A DNA stretch of 64,000 nucleotides from Epiperipatus broadwayi (taxonomy: Eukaryota; Onychophora; Udeonychophora; Euonychophora; Peripatidae): NCBI GenBank assembly GCA_028023455.1, contig JAQFVV010006342.1, positions 2,873,001-2,937,000 on the forward strand. The letters run 5' to 3'. Positions 40,801 to 55,800 of this stretch are shown here, piece after piece. A program made the translations under genes and the position numbers. Below the pieces are notes generated by a model. It made no database searches, was not told where the DNA came from, and was given only the letters and a program-made list of their open reading frames with translations. Each line of letters begins with the position of its first letter. The stretch's first letter is position 1.

Positions 40801-43800
40801 AACTCAACACTTGCTCTCCATATTTTAGATACTAGTCATTACATAGATCTCTCAAATATTAGAATTGTGTCCACTTGCAATAATCATCATTAAAGAATCT
40901 TTAGAGAAGCCATCAAAATTTTAAAAAGACTAAATTATATTAACAAATATGATAGTACAGTAAAATCACTGTCCATATGGAAGTTTTCTTTCACAAGTGA
41001 ATATAAAAAAATATCCAAATTTAAAGCAAAGTGTCCAACACTCACATGATATAATTATAATTTCTACAATAACTACATCATTACTATTTTACTCAGTTGA
41101 AAGCAAATGTATCTTTATGAAATGTCAGTTATATTATTTGATTTTACTTTTGTTTATATTTTTTATTAAACACAGTTGTTTCAGAAAGCATGAATTTATA
41201 TGTATAACATTAAAAATATAAAATTTTAAAAAAAAATCACAAAAATTTAAAAAAGATTCAACCAATAAATTAATTTTATGATAAATGAGTTTTTAGCTAT
41301 AGTTTCTGTGTATATTAGTGGACTAAAAGTTTTTATAGTAAAAATGAGGCTAACAGAAAGCCAAGGCTTAAAGTGACCAAAAGACTATATTTGTATTGAT
41401 AATGATAACTCTTTGTAATAATTGATAGCTTGGTCTTTCAATTAATGGGAAGACACTTTTTTCTCTAATGCATTCAGAAACTCTTTTTGACCTTATCATC
41501 CTTATCAGAAAAGTTGTCTATAAATATATTAAGAAATCTTACTTGACAAAATGATTTGCTTTATGAATTTATTTTATATTATTAGCCTTTATTACTATTA
41601 AAAATTATTATTCTTATTCTCTTAATTGATAGTAATTTTCTCTTTTTTTTTTTGTTTGAGTTTTATATTCTTAGATTTTGCTATAGTTATTACTGCTCTT
41701 TACAATTTTCTTCTTAATAAAGTGAAAAAAGAAAAATTCATTTTGGTTAATTGAATGTTACTATTATACATACCTACATTGATGTTTAATCATATGTTAA
41801 AAAACTCACAAACAAATTGACAATAATAACAACAAAAACAATCTATACAATATTGTAGGGGAAAAGAAGAAACTTCTGAACCAAAGACAAATATGAAAAG
41901 CAAAGTTTATATGAAAAATTCGCATACATGAAATATTTTGCTTAGAAAAATAATCTATAGTATTCATATATATGAATTCTTCAGAAACAGAAATCAAATT
42001 GTTTTGTTATTTTCTTTTCTGTTTTATATATGAGTGCAATAATTTGCATGTATAATATAGAAGGCACAAGATACACACTGGAAATCTGTTTGTTCATAAA
42101 AAATTTAAAGAATTTTATAAAGATAAATTCAAAATTTAATTTACTAAAAAGAATTTATGAATTACATAAATTTCCCTGATGCAATATACATATAGTAGTA
42201 AAACAATATAAAAAAATGTGGATGTGTGAAGAATAGCAAAAATTAATTCTTTACAACCATTATATCAAAAATTAGCAACATTTATGAATATGAAACATAA
42301 AAAAATATTTACTAACTTCTAAATATAAATGGAAATTATAAATTGAAAGTTGTATTCTGTAATGGTGTGTGCACATACATATAGAAAAGGGCTCTGATGG
42401 ACTTGGGTACCTACATTCCATTTTATGTTTAATGATTCTTTAAACACGGCAAAATGACGTCATGAAACAATACTGGGATAACTAATCAAAGTTAAAATAA
42501 TTTTTTTCCTGGAGAAAGGATTTTTTGTAAAACCACTAACTTAAATATGACTTACATTATAAATTTAATGTGTAATTTAAAATCCTCATTACTTATTATT
42601 GACAGGTTTGTTTTCAATCGTTTAGTATTATTTATCTTTTCAATTTCTTATTTAGTTTTGAAGAAAGTTGGGGAGAGAGAAAGTAAAAAAATATGATCAA
42701 TTGTAAGTTGTTGTTTTTTTTGAAAATTGATTTGTTACAAAAAAAAATTAAAAAAAATAATAATAATAAAACAATATAAATGAAAAAGACAAAAGTTTTT
42801 ATTTTTATTTTTAAAAATCCAAAAAAAGAATTTATTGTAATGCATGAAAATGTTTCATTTTTATCTTTTAGATTGTATTTTTTAAAACTATTTATGGATC
42901 TATATTTTATGAATGTAAAGTGGACTGAATCTTAAATCTATTGATCAGTTATCACAGTATTGTTTCATAACATTAACTATCAGTATTTTTAAAAAATCAA
43001 TTAAAGGAAAAATGGAATGTAGATACACTCCATAGGTCCCATGTGAAAGTTATAATCATATAATTAATATATAGTGTAATTTTTAATAGCATTAGACATA
43101 ATAATAATAAAATTAATAATAATACCAAAAAAAGCATTGGATAACAATACTGTATTCTGAAGATAATTTATAAATAAATTTAAGAATAAATGACTGTTGA
43201 ATTTCATGAATAAATAATAAAAAAAAAACATTATTTCTTAAAGAATATAAAATGTGTAACAAAACAAAATAGTGTGCACTATAACAACTTAAGTTCTGTG
43301 TTGCACATTTTATATTGTTTGTTAAATAATATTTTATTACTATTATTTATTCATAAAATTCAATAATCTTTTACATTGAAATTTAATTTTATTGTAAATT
43401 ATTTTTAGAATAAGATATTTAAAATTTCAGAATAAAAAAAATTACTGAATTTTCTGAGTAAATAAAAAAAAACAATGACTTTATATTATTTAATAAACAA
43501 TATAAGATATGTATCACAGAATAAAATTGGTATAATACACAAAATAGAATGCTTAATATGTGTATTGACATTATGGCTAAGTCAATAAAAGAAAGAAGAG
43601 GGATAGAGAAAAGAAAGTTTTTTAATAAACTTTTTAAATATTAAACATAAAATGAATTGTGAAAATTATATTAAACTCATTATTTATAAAGACAAAGATA
43701 TGAGAAATCATTATGAATTATTATATTAAGACAAATGTATTAATATGATGCAAGGTTCAAAAACACTAAAATGTCACATGAGACCACCACATCATATGCT

Positions 43801-46800
43801 TACACAATCTGTTAAATATTACCATTTAGTGCAAGTCATAGTAATTAATGGAAGCTAGAAAGTTTGTGCTTCAAAATCCCTATCTAGTATTATTCAGCAA
43901 ACTAGTTTCTAGCTAATAGGTTCAGATCTGTATGTTTACACAAGTTAAGTAGTCTGGATTGAAACCATGATTGTATTTTTACTTTGGGCTCGCAACTAAA
44001 AATGTAAAGAATTACTAATTTGAAGGGTATATTAGATTCAAAGATCTAGATGCACTGCTCTAAAATCCAAGATTCCTCACTGATGAAAGCCATAAGCTAG
44101 AAGCTATTTTGGGGATATTGGATATATAGGCACTAGATAGGGATTTTGATGCACAAACGTTTTAGCATCTATTGATTACTATGTCTTGCATTAGACGGCA
44201 CTATTATATGGAGAGGTTGCTATTGTTTTATGATACAAGGTTCTTTTTTTAAATATAATGATTGAATTTTTAGAATATAGATATATGTATGCATACATTT
44301 TGAATGAATATATTTGTGATAATGTTTTATAAAGAGCTCGCAAATAAGCTCTTAACAAGCTTTGCAGAATATCCTCAAGGATATTCTGCAAAGCTTGTTA
44401 AGAGCTTATTTGCGAGCTCTTTATAAAACATTTGTAATATAAGCTTGTTTAAATTAGGTCATGACATCTGACTTGATTTATTTGTAATTTGTGATAATAA
44501 ATAAATGCATATATAATAATAATCTAGTAAAATTTAAGAAAAAAGTTTAAAATAGAATATATAATGTTTCATTTTATGGATCGGGTAATTTAAATAGAAT
44601 GGTTAATAATTCAAAAGATAAGTTAGAAAAAAATAGTATGAGTAATGTAATTTATAGAATTTTTTGTGGATGTAACTTATCATATGTGGGGGAATCTAGA
44701 GGTTATATGGAGAAAAGAATTAAAGAGTATAAATTATTGTATAAAAGAGTTTTAAAAAATGTACAGATATATAGTGATAGTAATAATGAGGTGAAGTTAT
44801 ATACTGAATCTGTTTTTTATGATCATGATAGGAATTGTAATTTTAAATTTGATTTTGATATAAAAAAGATAAAAATTTTAGGTTAAGAGAGACATAATGA
44901 AAAAAGAAAAATTAAAGAAGCAGTTTTTATTAGTAGATATAAAAATACGATAATAAATAGAGAGTCAGCAATTGTTAGGATTAATGAATTATGGGATATT
45001 TAAATCGACATGTGTTTCCGGTTAGTAATAGATGATTCCATTTTGAAATTTGAGTTGAGTTGATAATGATTATGAATATAATCGAAAATATTTCTCTATG
45101 AGTTTTTATTTATATTATAAGTTATTCACCATTATTTGGAATATATTTGTTTCATTTTTTGAGTATATGTATGTATATGTTCATTTCTATCTATAATTAT
45201 ATGTGTATATACACATAAGTATGAATGTGTACATAATACAAAAATTTTAAAGTTTTCTTTAAAAATCTTTGCCATCTTTTATTTTTGTATATAATCAATT
45301 TAATAATTTTGTGATATTAATTTGTAGTTGGAATATGTTTGGTTCTTTAAAATATCCACAATAATTTTATTACCGCAAAGCTTGTTCTGAAGTCACTCAA
45401 GCTAATCTGCAGCAGATTTTTTGGTTTCTGTATCTGTTTGAGTCTAAATCATCTTCTTGTTATAATCCTTAGTTTTCTTTTTTTTTAATTTTCTAGATTT
45501 TGTTATTATTATTATTATTTATAATGTGATTGTGTTGTTATCTAATAGCAGTATGACTCAGATCAGGCATTTTCATATTGCATCACTAAGTATAGTCAAA
45601 AACATGTAAATATGATTGCATTTTTTATAAATCCATTATCACATTAGTGACATTTGTTTTTTTGTTGTTTGTTTTAGCAATTAGAAATAAAATTCATCAT
45701 TAAATTAAGGCTACTGTTTTTTTATGAGTTATCTGCTGAGAAAGGGATTTTCAAGGCATTAATCTATCTTTAGTCTCTTAAATTTTAATCATTGTTACTT
45801 CAAAAATATTTAATCAATATTCAAAACTAGTTATGGATATTTCTCTGAATTTGTTTCAGGGTTCTTTTCATGTGTAATATATTGAACTGGGCCCATGTAA
45901 AACTTTATTCTTGTAGGTTTAAAGCTTTTAATATAATTTTTATTTTATATTTTTACTATTACGTGAATGGACTGGCCCTTCAAGCAGAGGACAGAATACT
46001 ATTGATAGCATAAACCATTAACGATACTGACAATCAGATCGAGCTATACAAAGCATAATACAACCACATTTCCAGATCGTGGCCCATTTTATCTGCTGGA
46101 TTCAAGCCCCTGCCATCCAAAGCATTTATTTATTTTGAGAATCAACCTCAGGCGCCAGTCAACCATAGGTTATAGTCAGCATGCTTCAGATGACAGGCAC
46201 ACAATCCAGCACTTGAAATATCCCATGACTAGCTCACATTCTGCCTCAAGGTTCAGCACATTTACTTAACTCATAAAATAACTCTACACTAATTCACTGG
46301 TGATGCAGTGACAAGAGAGAGAGAGAGAGAATAGACAAATAACAATTAAGCAAACATTAATATTTAATTACGTTCACATATATTTAACATAATATAACAA
46401 TAATATTGAAATTTATAAAACAAAAGTAATATATACATAAATAATTACTCAGGCTAAATTATGATAGTCTTTCATTATTTAAAATAAAGTGTCTAGAGAC
46501 AGTGATCAAAATATATTTAGTTATTTAAAGTATCTTTACCTAGGTTTTCATGATTGTCAATTTCCAACCAGTTGGCTTTTTAATCTCCATCAATGGTTCC
46601 AGGGTTGTTTTCCATTCTTTGTGTTGACAATGGGAGAGCGAGTTCCTGGCACATCTATTTACAATCAAGGCATTATTTCGGGCAAGGTTTCAGTTGATTT
46701 TCTTTTTTGTTGAGGGCTTTTGGGACCTGAAGCCCAGCTGGACAATGGTCCATTCTATACTTTTGTTTGCTGATGGTCAATTTACATATAGCTTGCTGGG

Positions 46801-49800
46801 GGTTGTCAGTACTTCTGTATTAATTTCATTTATAAAAGAAGTAATAAAATTTACTTTCAGGTTAAAACTTGACACATCACATAAACTGTTATGTAAGAAA
46901 TCGCATCTTTTGATATAATATTAGCCATTAAAACATATTTTTAGGGAAATGGATGATCTTATAGCCTTGATAGAAATATAGATGAATGATCAATTTATTA
47001 ATGATCAGATTGTAGACTATCAATATTTAGTATATAGACATTGTTAAATATTCAAGATGTGGAAGTGTATTATTAGCTGTTTAAAATGATTCTGCAACAA
47101 AATAAGTAAATGTAGAAGTGAATTTTATTGATTCCATTTGATTGAAATGACATCAGAAAATCAATTGGACTTGTTTGATAAAACATATATTTTGTTTTCA
47201 TATTAGTATAAATGAATTTTATAATGAATAATTTGGAAAAATATTTGTTAAATTGTAAATACAATTTTGATCTCTAGTGACTTTAATGCATACTATGTAA
47301 TTATGTAATACCTTCATATAAAATTTTTGAATTGTTCAACAATGAAATTAGTGAAAGATTAAGACTTATCGAATTTGTGGTTATTATTGACATAGTTCAA
47401 AATAACCATTTAAAAAATAATAATGAATACATTCCAAATTTTATTTTGATCAATTTTAATAATATTGATTCAAGGCATAGTCTCTGGTCATTGTCAAAAG
47501 ATGACTGTCATCATCCTGCAATTGAGTTTGATTTATTTGCATACCTTCCTTTGGTGACAAGGATCTGATAATTCCAAAGAGAAATTACAAATTTGGTGAT
47601 TATTATGGTCTGTATTATTTTATCAAGTTCGCTAATTGTGATCCAATGTATAGATTTTCTGATGTATATGTTGCAGTTGATTAATTTTAAAAAATTTTGT
47701 AAATAATTTTAAATGAAAGGATAGCATTACATCATATAATTTCTAAAAAAAATATTTTCTTTGGCTTTCTAAAAAATAAAACAACCATCAAAAGTTATTT
47801 AAACAATCGGGATTTGTACTTTGTTATAATATCTTTATAAATTTTACATGTTTGAAATAAGAAACAAATTGATTTTAAAAGATATATTTGCAACTGGAGA
47901 TTCATTTTTGATTATTTTTGGTCATTTATTAGAAAGCAGTCTAGTGTCAAAAATAAAATGTCAGTTGATTCCAGAAGTTTTATAGCTAATAACTTTGCTG
48001 ATTATTTTTCATTATATATAAATAAACATATGTTAATCAATCCTTATAGTTATTGTTGTTTCTAAAACTAATAATTTGATAGATATTGAAACAATAACTA
48101 CTGAGTTGACAATAGAACACTTCGAAACCAAAAAAGCACTGGACATTATATGATAGTATCATTCAATCACAAAGAATATGCTGAACTACTAGCTCTAGTT
48201 CTTAATTATATTTTTAATCCCTCTTTGCAGCATTCTATTTTTTTTAATTAATGGAAAATTGCTAAAGGTATATTAATACCAAAATCTAAATCACATGGAA
48301 TCAAAAATTATAGACTTTTTCTTCATTTTGCATAATTGGGAAAGTCTTTGAAAAATGTGTGTATAATAAAGTAATATGTAATTTATCTAAATATCTACAA
48401 AAACACAATATGTCAGATCTGTTGATACTGATTTGGTATATATTTAAGATGCTATTGTGAATGTCATTGGCTGTAATAATATTATTTATTTTGATCTGAA
48501 TAAAGCCTTTGTCATAATAGACCATTTTTCTGGTTTCAAAATTGCATATCATTAGTTTTTCTCTTCATCTTTTGCAATGGTTTGATTTTTTTATTATTTA
48601 AAAGCTTAATCTAGTACCTCATGGAATTACAAAGTTTTATACATATCACAATGTGACTGGAGTGTCTCAAGGAAGTATTTTTGGGTCATTGCTTTTTTAA
48701 TTTATTACTAGGATAAAGAGCAATATGCTTTTGGCAGCAATTTTCTGTGGTTGCTATCAAATTTTACAAAATTATTATTAATTGTAATTATAAAGAAATT
48801 TTATGATCTAATATCAAATGATTTTAAGTTGGATATCAGAGAAGCAATATGAAGTCAATGTTGAAAAAATTGTTCCATATCCTTTTTTAAAAGTTATCAA
48901 CTAGCATTTTCAGCTACATATTAACCTCAAAAAATAACCCAATAAAGAAATAGCGTAAAAACTTAGATGTTATATTTAATAATAATAGAAAACAATTAAT
49001 AACAATATTCAGTACATCATTTCAAAAATCGATGAAACTATGGCTTGATACTCAGAAATTGTGAAATGTTTGAAAAAAAATACATATGTGTACTTTCTTG
49101 AAATGCTAGTTGTACTAGTTTTAAGCTATAAGCTTTGTGGCTTGAAACTCCAGTAACTTAGTCATAGATTGGCATTGGAAAAGATTTTTTAAAAATTTCT
49201 TAATTACCTTGACTATGAAGAACTGCATGATATCAATTCATTACATAAGAAGAGGATTCTGAATATTATATTTTTAAAGAAAATTATACTAGGTGAGATG
49301 GATGTAAAGAATTTATGACAATAACTCTTAAATTGAAAATGAAAGATATAATATCAAAGATTTGTATAATATTCCAAAATTCAAAAATGAGACCTTAAAA
49401 CATTTATATGTAATAAAACTGCCTAGAGTATTTAATAAGTACTTTAATACTACAAATATTTTTTGAACTAAATAGTAAAAGTTTTAGGATTGCTGTACAA
49501 AAAATATTACTATGGCTTAATAAATAATTTAAAATTATTGTCATTTTTTTTATTTGGATTATATCTGTTAAATGTATCAAATAATTGAATTAAATTATTA
49601 TTTTAAAATGAGAAATATTCTTTATTCTCTTTTTACAAATACACTTGATATTTACTTAATATCTCTTTGTAATCAATATAAGGTACATTGCAATAGCATT
49701 TGTATTTGTAAAATTATTTTTGTTGACAACTTATTTTTTGGAAGTTTTATTGATTCTTGATTATTTTTATTATATCATTTTAATTATTTATATTCTTGAT

Positions 49801-52800
49801 TATTTAGTGAAATTCTTGCCTAGATCTATTTTATTGACTGCTTATGTTCCTTGTTATCAAAATATATCGAGTTAAAATATTTTTTTTGGGATAGTTGTAC
49901 TGTTGTCAACTTGCAAAATTATATTACACATTACTTTTGATAAGATTGACTTCTGAGTGTCTTATGCATTGTGTGTTGTTATTCTTTATAAAGTTTAGAG
50001 TGTTTATCAATATATATCATCATCATTTCCTTTACATCATGAAGTTTTCATTATAAATACTTGTTTAGCCAAAAACTTTCCATTGTCATTATAAGGTTTT
50101 CATTTGGAAATGTAATCAAAAACAATTCAATTACATTGGTGTCAGATTGTTTAATTCTTTTTTATTGTCTATTCATTAGATGTCCCCATAACTCATTTCC
50201 CAGGTTTAAAAAATGATTTGCAATCTTGGCTATTTTATTATATGTAACTATTTATATATTTATTGCTGTTGTTTTTGTATTAATATTTGGAAATTTATTG
50301 TGTTGTATGTTTTGCACAAGGTTAATATATATAGTTTTATTTTGTTTTTGTAATTAACTTTGGAATTTGATAGCAAAAGAAGTTTTTTTTTTTTTTGTTT
50401 GTAGTTATTTTATTATATTTTGATGTATTACATATTAAATAAAATAAAAAATAAAAATATTTTTATTATTATCATTATCATCTTAAGTCAAGAATTCTTA
50501 TAATAATTCATAATGCATTTGATTTTGTCATTATATAATAATTATGCAATCTGATCATTCTACTTATAATATTTCCATGTGAAAATGAGATATTAACTGT
50601 AATTTATTGTGTGTGAATAAAGTTATATCTTTCTTTAGCAAAAAAAAAAAAATCTTTTTTTTTTATTTATTTATTTTATATATGTATAATGAAATGATTT
50701 TTTTTTTTTTTTTTAAATATATTTTTTAAGATGGTTCCCTCTTCATGCAAAGCCTGGTAAATCTAAAGAGAAAGATCAAAAGAATCGAGGAGAATTAGAA
50801 GTGAGAACTACATTTTATGTCAAAAGTAAATCTACTGAGAAAGATCAAAAGAATCAGGGAGAACTTGAAGTAAGAACAACAATTTATGACAAAAATTTAT
50901 CTGATAGCTGTACCAACTTAAGTAAAAAGTATAAGCGCACATCATCATTAAAATCTATGGCTAATACTGTTGGGCAGAAAATGCGTCTTCCAAGAAGCTT
51001 ATCTTTCAAAGATTCAAAAGTTGACATTTTGTCACGAAGTCCTCCCATAGGAAGCTCTGATATAAAGCCAGAAAAGGTTTATTTTTATATTAATTTAACA
51101 TTATAATTTATTGCAATTAATGTTTTTGAATATTGTTGAAGTATGGAATGGAAATACAGTAAAGAATCAGTTTTTATACTAATTGTAGTTTACTCTTTTT
51201 ATAGTAGCATACACCTATATATACATGCTAGTATCTATTAAATAATTAAACTTTATGTTATTTATTAAATAGTAAAAATATGCATCTTAATGATGTAAAG
51301 GACTCATTAAACTTCTAAATTCTAATGTATTATAATAAATTGTATCAAGGAGATGGCAAGCAATATTGAAGTATTACCCACAATGGCCAGTTTTTATTGT
51401 TCAGTTGTAATATATTGTTATGTTATTCCATTTACTTTTGGATATAGAATTTAACATAAATACTGTAAAATTTTAAAAAACCAATTAATGTATTTTTCAA
51501 TTTGCTATAGAGTCCACTGTTGTAAAATCACACATTCATTAGATTATATATGTAAAATAAATGAAAATACAAGACTTCTCAAAGACATAATAAAAAGGTG
51601 CAGTGTTAATTATTACCATTAGGAAGATAAGACACAGAATAGAATATATTGAAAAACTATAATTAGACATGGTGTTGAAATATTTAAAAAAAAAAATAAA
51701 GTTTATATTTGTGTTTTACAGTTTGATTTGTATAGCCATTGCAAAATTCATTTATAGAAAAGTTTTTTTCCTTTGGAGTTGGAATGATCATATTTATTTA
51801 AGACTGACTGCTATATGTATGTTTAGATGGATATTTTTAGACAGCTATTTATTCACAAATATTATAAAAGAATCTCATACTCTGAAAATAATATTTGACG
51901 TGAATGTCTCTATTTGAAAGATGCTAAATTATTTGGATCTTATATGACCAATTAAGTTAATTGTATTTCATTAACTAAAGTTTATTATAAAAATATTTAA
52001 TGACCATATGACTTGCATTGCTTTATTAAAACTACAATTAAAGTTCCTTTTCATTTAGATATAAGTTGATTTATAATTTTATTAATTTGTTAATTGTGTA
52101 TATTTTAAATGACCAAATCATCCATGAACTAAAGCTTTCCTAATATATCATACTTATGACATAATTAATTATTCAAAGAAAGTTAGATCACTACTTCTAC
52201 AGCTCACATATAAATTGTGGTGCACATTCACTTTTTTTAAATAATAAATACCATGCTTTAAATGAAAAGTTTTTTTGCAAAATTCCTTTAACTTTAGATA
52301 GAATCACTGCTAAATTTAAATGTACACAATTCATTAATGGAAATAAACATTGTAATTAATAAAAATAAATTTTTTAAAAGAATAAGAAATAGAGCAGTAA
52401 ATGAATTGTACAATTCAAATATTTTCAAAATCTCTACTTTGGTGAACATTATCAAAATACTTTTCATTTCTTCAATAGTACTGAGGATATTTCAAGAATA
52501 ATCATTGTTGCACCATATGATCACAAAATATAAATCACCAAGTAGCATAGGAGGGACAAACTCTTATTGTGAAAATCATAATTTCAAAATCTGTTAAATA
52601 ATGATTTTATATTTATTCAATTTTTTTTGCCATTTTTAAATAATAAGCTAAAAAAAAAAAAAATATTAATTTAAATAAAATTATCAAGAATTTATGTTTT
52701 TTAAACTACAAAAAAATATTGTTATAACCAAGAAGCATCTAAAAATGAATGAAATGGTATAAGCAGCAAATATGAAGCAAATTCATATTTGTAGGAAAAC

Positions 52801-55800
52801 ATAAGATATTAAAAAACAAAATCTTTGCTTACTGGAAAAACTCAATTGAAAATTATATACTAATAATTGCATCCAAAATAAGATTTCAAAAGCACACTTG
52901 AAAGATATATGTATTTTGTATATTAGTTGTATTTGTTTTGCCACTTCTGATGGATATGGAAATTTGATTAATTTGGAATAGTTTTTATATTAAATAAATT
53001 TATTTGTTACATATATATTTTTTAATTTTTTGATTATTATTAATTTGACGTTAATGAAATCTACAGTAAATTCATCTAATATATTTTTTATCTATTCTTT
53101 TTTTTAATAAAAAAAAAATTCAAGAATGGAGAGATAAATATGGAATTTAGACCAGCTGTTTCATCTCCAACAAGAAAAGAAGACAATTTAGAATCTGTAA
53201 GTTTGTTTTAAATAAGATAAAAGATTATTTTTTTAACAATTACATAATGATGAAATACCATTTGATCAGCCACATTATCAGCTCTGTCATCTGATGTTAG
53301 TAAAATATAAAACTTATTTTTTAATGCAAAATGTAAAGATAGTTTAAAGTACATTGCAACAAAATAAATATATCTTGTGGCATTAGATTTAATTTTGTAA
53401 AGCAGAAGTGATCATATTATTTGTACTTTATAAAGAATATTACAATTTGGTTTACAAGATTCATACTTTCTGCACTCACAACTTGGACATTATTCGTTTA
53501 GATTATTAATACATTAACGATTAGAAATATCTTAATAAACAATATAGAATATAGAACACTGCTGCTGATGAATAAATGAAGGTTTTTGATTGTGTTTTAG
53601 TCTTATTAATTTTAATATATATTTACTGATGACATTTAACATCAACTATTCTAATTGTTTTTGTTTTTTTAGATATTATAAATATTGTATTTACGTTAAG
53701 TTGAAATTATTATTTCTGCCTTAGATAATCAAATCCAATACTTGTTATAATTATTTAAATGAAATTTTGATTGCAGTATATTATAGAAAATCATAATTAC
53801 TTTTCTTCATTTTTGTAATATTTGATAATGATTATCAGATTAGGAATAATAAAGGCTGATGAACTTGTTCATTGAATATTTGAATCCTGCTTTTGAAGAT
53901 TTTCTATTATTTTTTAATTCATTTGATTTTTAAAACATGTTTATAGATAACATTAAATATTGATTGTTGTTACTATTAATGGTATTTCATCATTATTATA
54001 TATTGTTATTTATGTATTATATATATATATTGATTTTAGTTTGCTTTAAAACAACCTGATCTTCTTCGACGTTCATTGAGTGATATTAGAGGTTCTCGTA
54101 TTACACCTCTCAAAGAGCTTCAAGAACATCATTTATCATTGCCATATATGGAAGAAACAAACAATGAAAACTTGAGTCGAAGTAAGTTTTAAAGTTACTT
54201 ATACTTATTACCTTTTCTTGGTTGTTATTTTCAAAATAAAACTTCAAACTATTTTATTTTTTGTATATTTATTTTATAATTAAATTATCAACAATCTTTA
54301 TCAATACATCTAATAAACAAATGATATATATTGTGGACAAATCATAAATATAAATCATATATGTTTGTTATAACTATAATTTTACAGGTATTAATTCCAA
54401 TAGCAAAAATATTTTCCATTCAAATGCATAACTAAAGCCTATATATATATACACACATAAATTTGCTAATTATATGGATATGTTTGTTTTTATTATTTAT
54501 ATTATTTTATTTTTAGGAAATTATTTTTATTATATATATGTAAACAACAATTTATTAATATATCTATTCTATATCATTTAGATTTGAATAGAGACATCCT
54601 GCTTTTTTGTTCTTAAAAATGGAAAGGCTGCCATTCCTAGTGAGATATGTGGAAAAGTTTTAAAATATGATGGTGCTATACTAGCTTCAAACTAATGAAA
54701 GTTGTAAGAAGTAAAATTATGTTACCAGTCCATAAGAATTCTTCTACTGCTTTGATTTACAAAAATTAAGGGTTGAAAAAAAAAAATCTGCAATAATTAT
54801 GGGATATCATTACTATCAAAAAAACAAACAAACAAATACTTCTAAAGATTTTATTAAATATGTCACTTCCAATTATAGATAAATGGTCAGCTTTGGTTGT
54901 GGTTTTAAAGAATCATGAAGCATTGAAGACATGATTTTTTGTTGCCAGACAAATGCAAGAAAAGCATTATAAGCAAAAATATAATTTATATGTTGCTTTT
55001 TGATTGTATCAAGACATTTAACTCTTTCATTGAAAATGTTTGTGGCAGTATTTGAAATAAGTTTGTTCATAGAAATTATTCATATTATAGAAATAGAAAT
55101 ATTACTGCTGCTGAAAAATCTGAGGCATTTAAAATGGAATGTGTATTAGGTTTATCTTTAATTTCTGTTTGACATCTTGAACAGTTTACAAGCTACTTCA
55201 TCTTCTTAGCTTTTACATTTATGTTGCACTGTTTTTGCTAATTCAAATGATCTACAGAATGCTTTTGTAGTTTTGAGAGCAACTTATAAAGACTTTAGTT
55301 TATTTATTAATATTTTTATCTAATAATGAAATAAAAATATTTGCTAACTTTTAGTTTGGATGATTATCAGCTTGAAAATATGAATCAGTTTAAACATCTT
55401 GATACAAGTGCAACAAAAATATTTATGAACTGTTTCTGCATTTAATGCAGCTAAAAGTTGTGGGATCTGTAAGTAAATTATTGTGTTTAGATCTATTGTC
55501 AAATTTATTATAGGAAGTTTATTTTATAAACATAAAGTTAGAAAGAATTATTAAATAAAATTTTAAAAATTGAATAGTTAGTTGCTTGGGAAGTCATAAC
55601 ACAAGAAGTGACAAATTGGGCTTTGATCTTTTAGAATTTTTCTCTCTGCTATTATGAGTGTGGCTTTATACAAAACATAAATCTGGATGATTAATATGGG
55701 AAACGAAAAAGATTAGAAGTTTTTAAAATGTGTGTTTGGAGAAAAACAGAAAATATAAACTGGAAAAATAGATTTAGCAACATTGAAGATAGTAAATTAA

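Larger units (their letters stand above)
36130..50730 (+). other. Rab11-FIP intron 4 (14.6 kb, the largest seen)
   Basis: Starts GTAAGT and ends TTTTTTAAG. It contains a foldback element, the reverse-strand solo LTR, a family B copy, a perfect palindrome, a Penelope fragment and a decayed LINE. 40.51-43.74 kb, 45.1-45.95 kb, 46.35-47.25 kb and 49.5-50.7 kb are AT-rich with no gene that I can identify. A short open frame at 46489-46713 has nothing family-like in it. Confidence 0.8.

Noticed and set aside
40351-40810. Overlapping 70-92-codon frames on both strands
   Set aside because: They straddle the end of the solo LTR and AT-rich flank; no recognisable product.
46489-46918. Two overlapping 74-codon frames in GC-richer DNA
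   Set aside because: Better composition than neighbours but no motif, and no splice sites fitting the host gene phase; left as unidentified.
54600-55500. Possible decayed transposase text on either strand
   Set aside because: Fragments such as a 65-codon minus frame gave no motif I could tie to a family.
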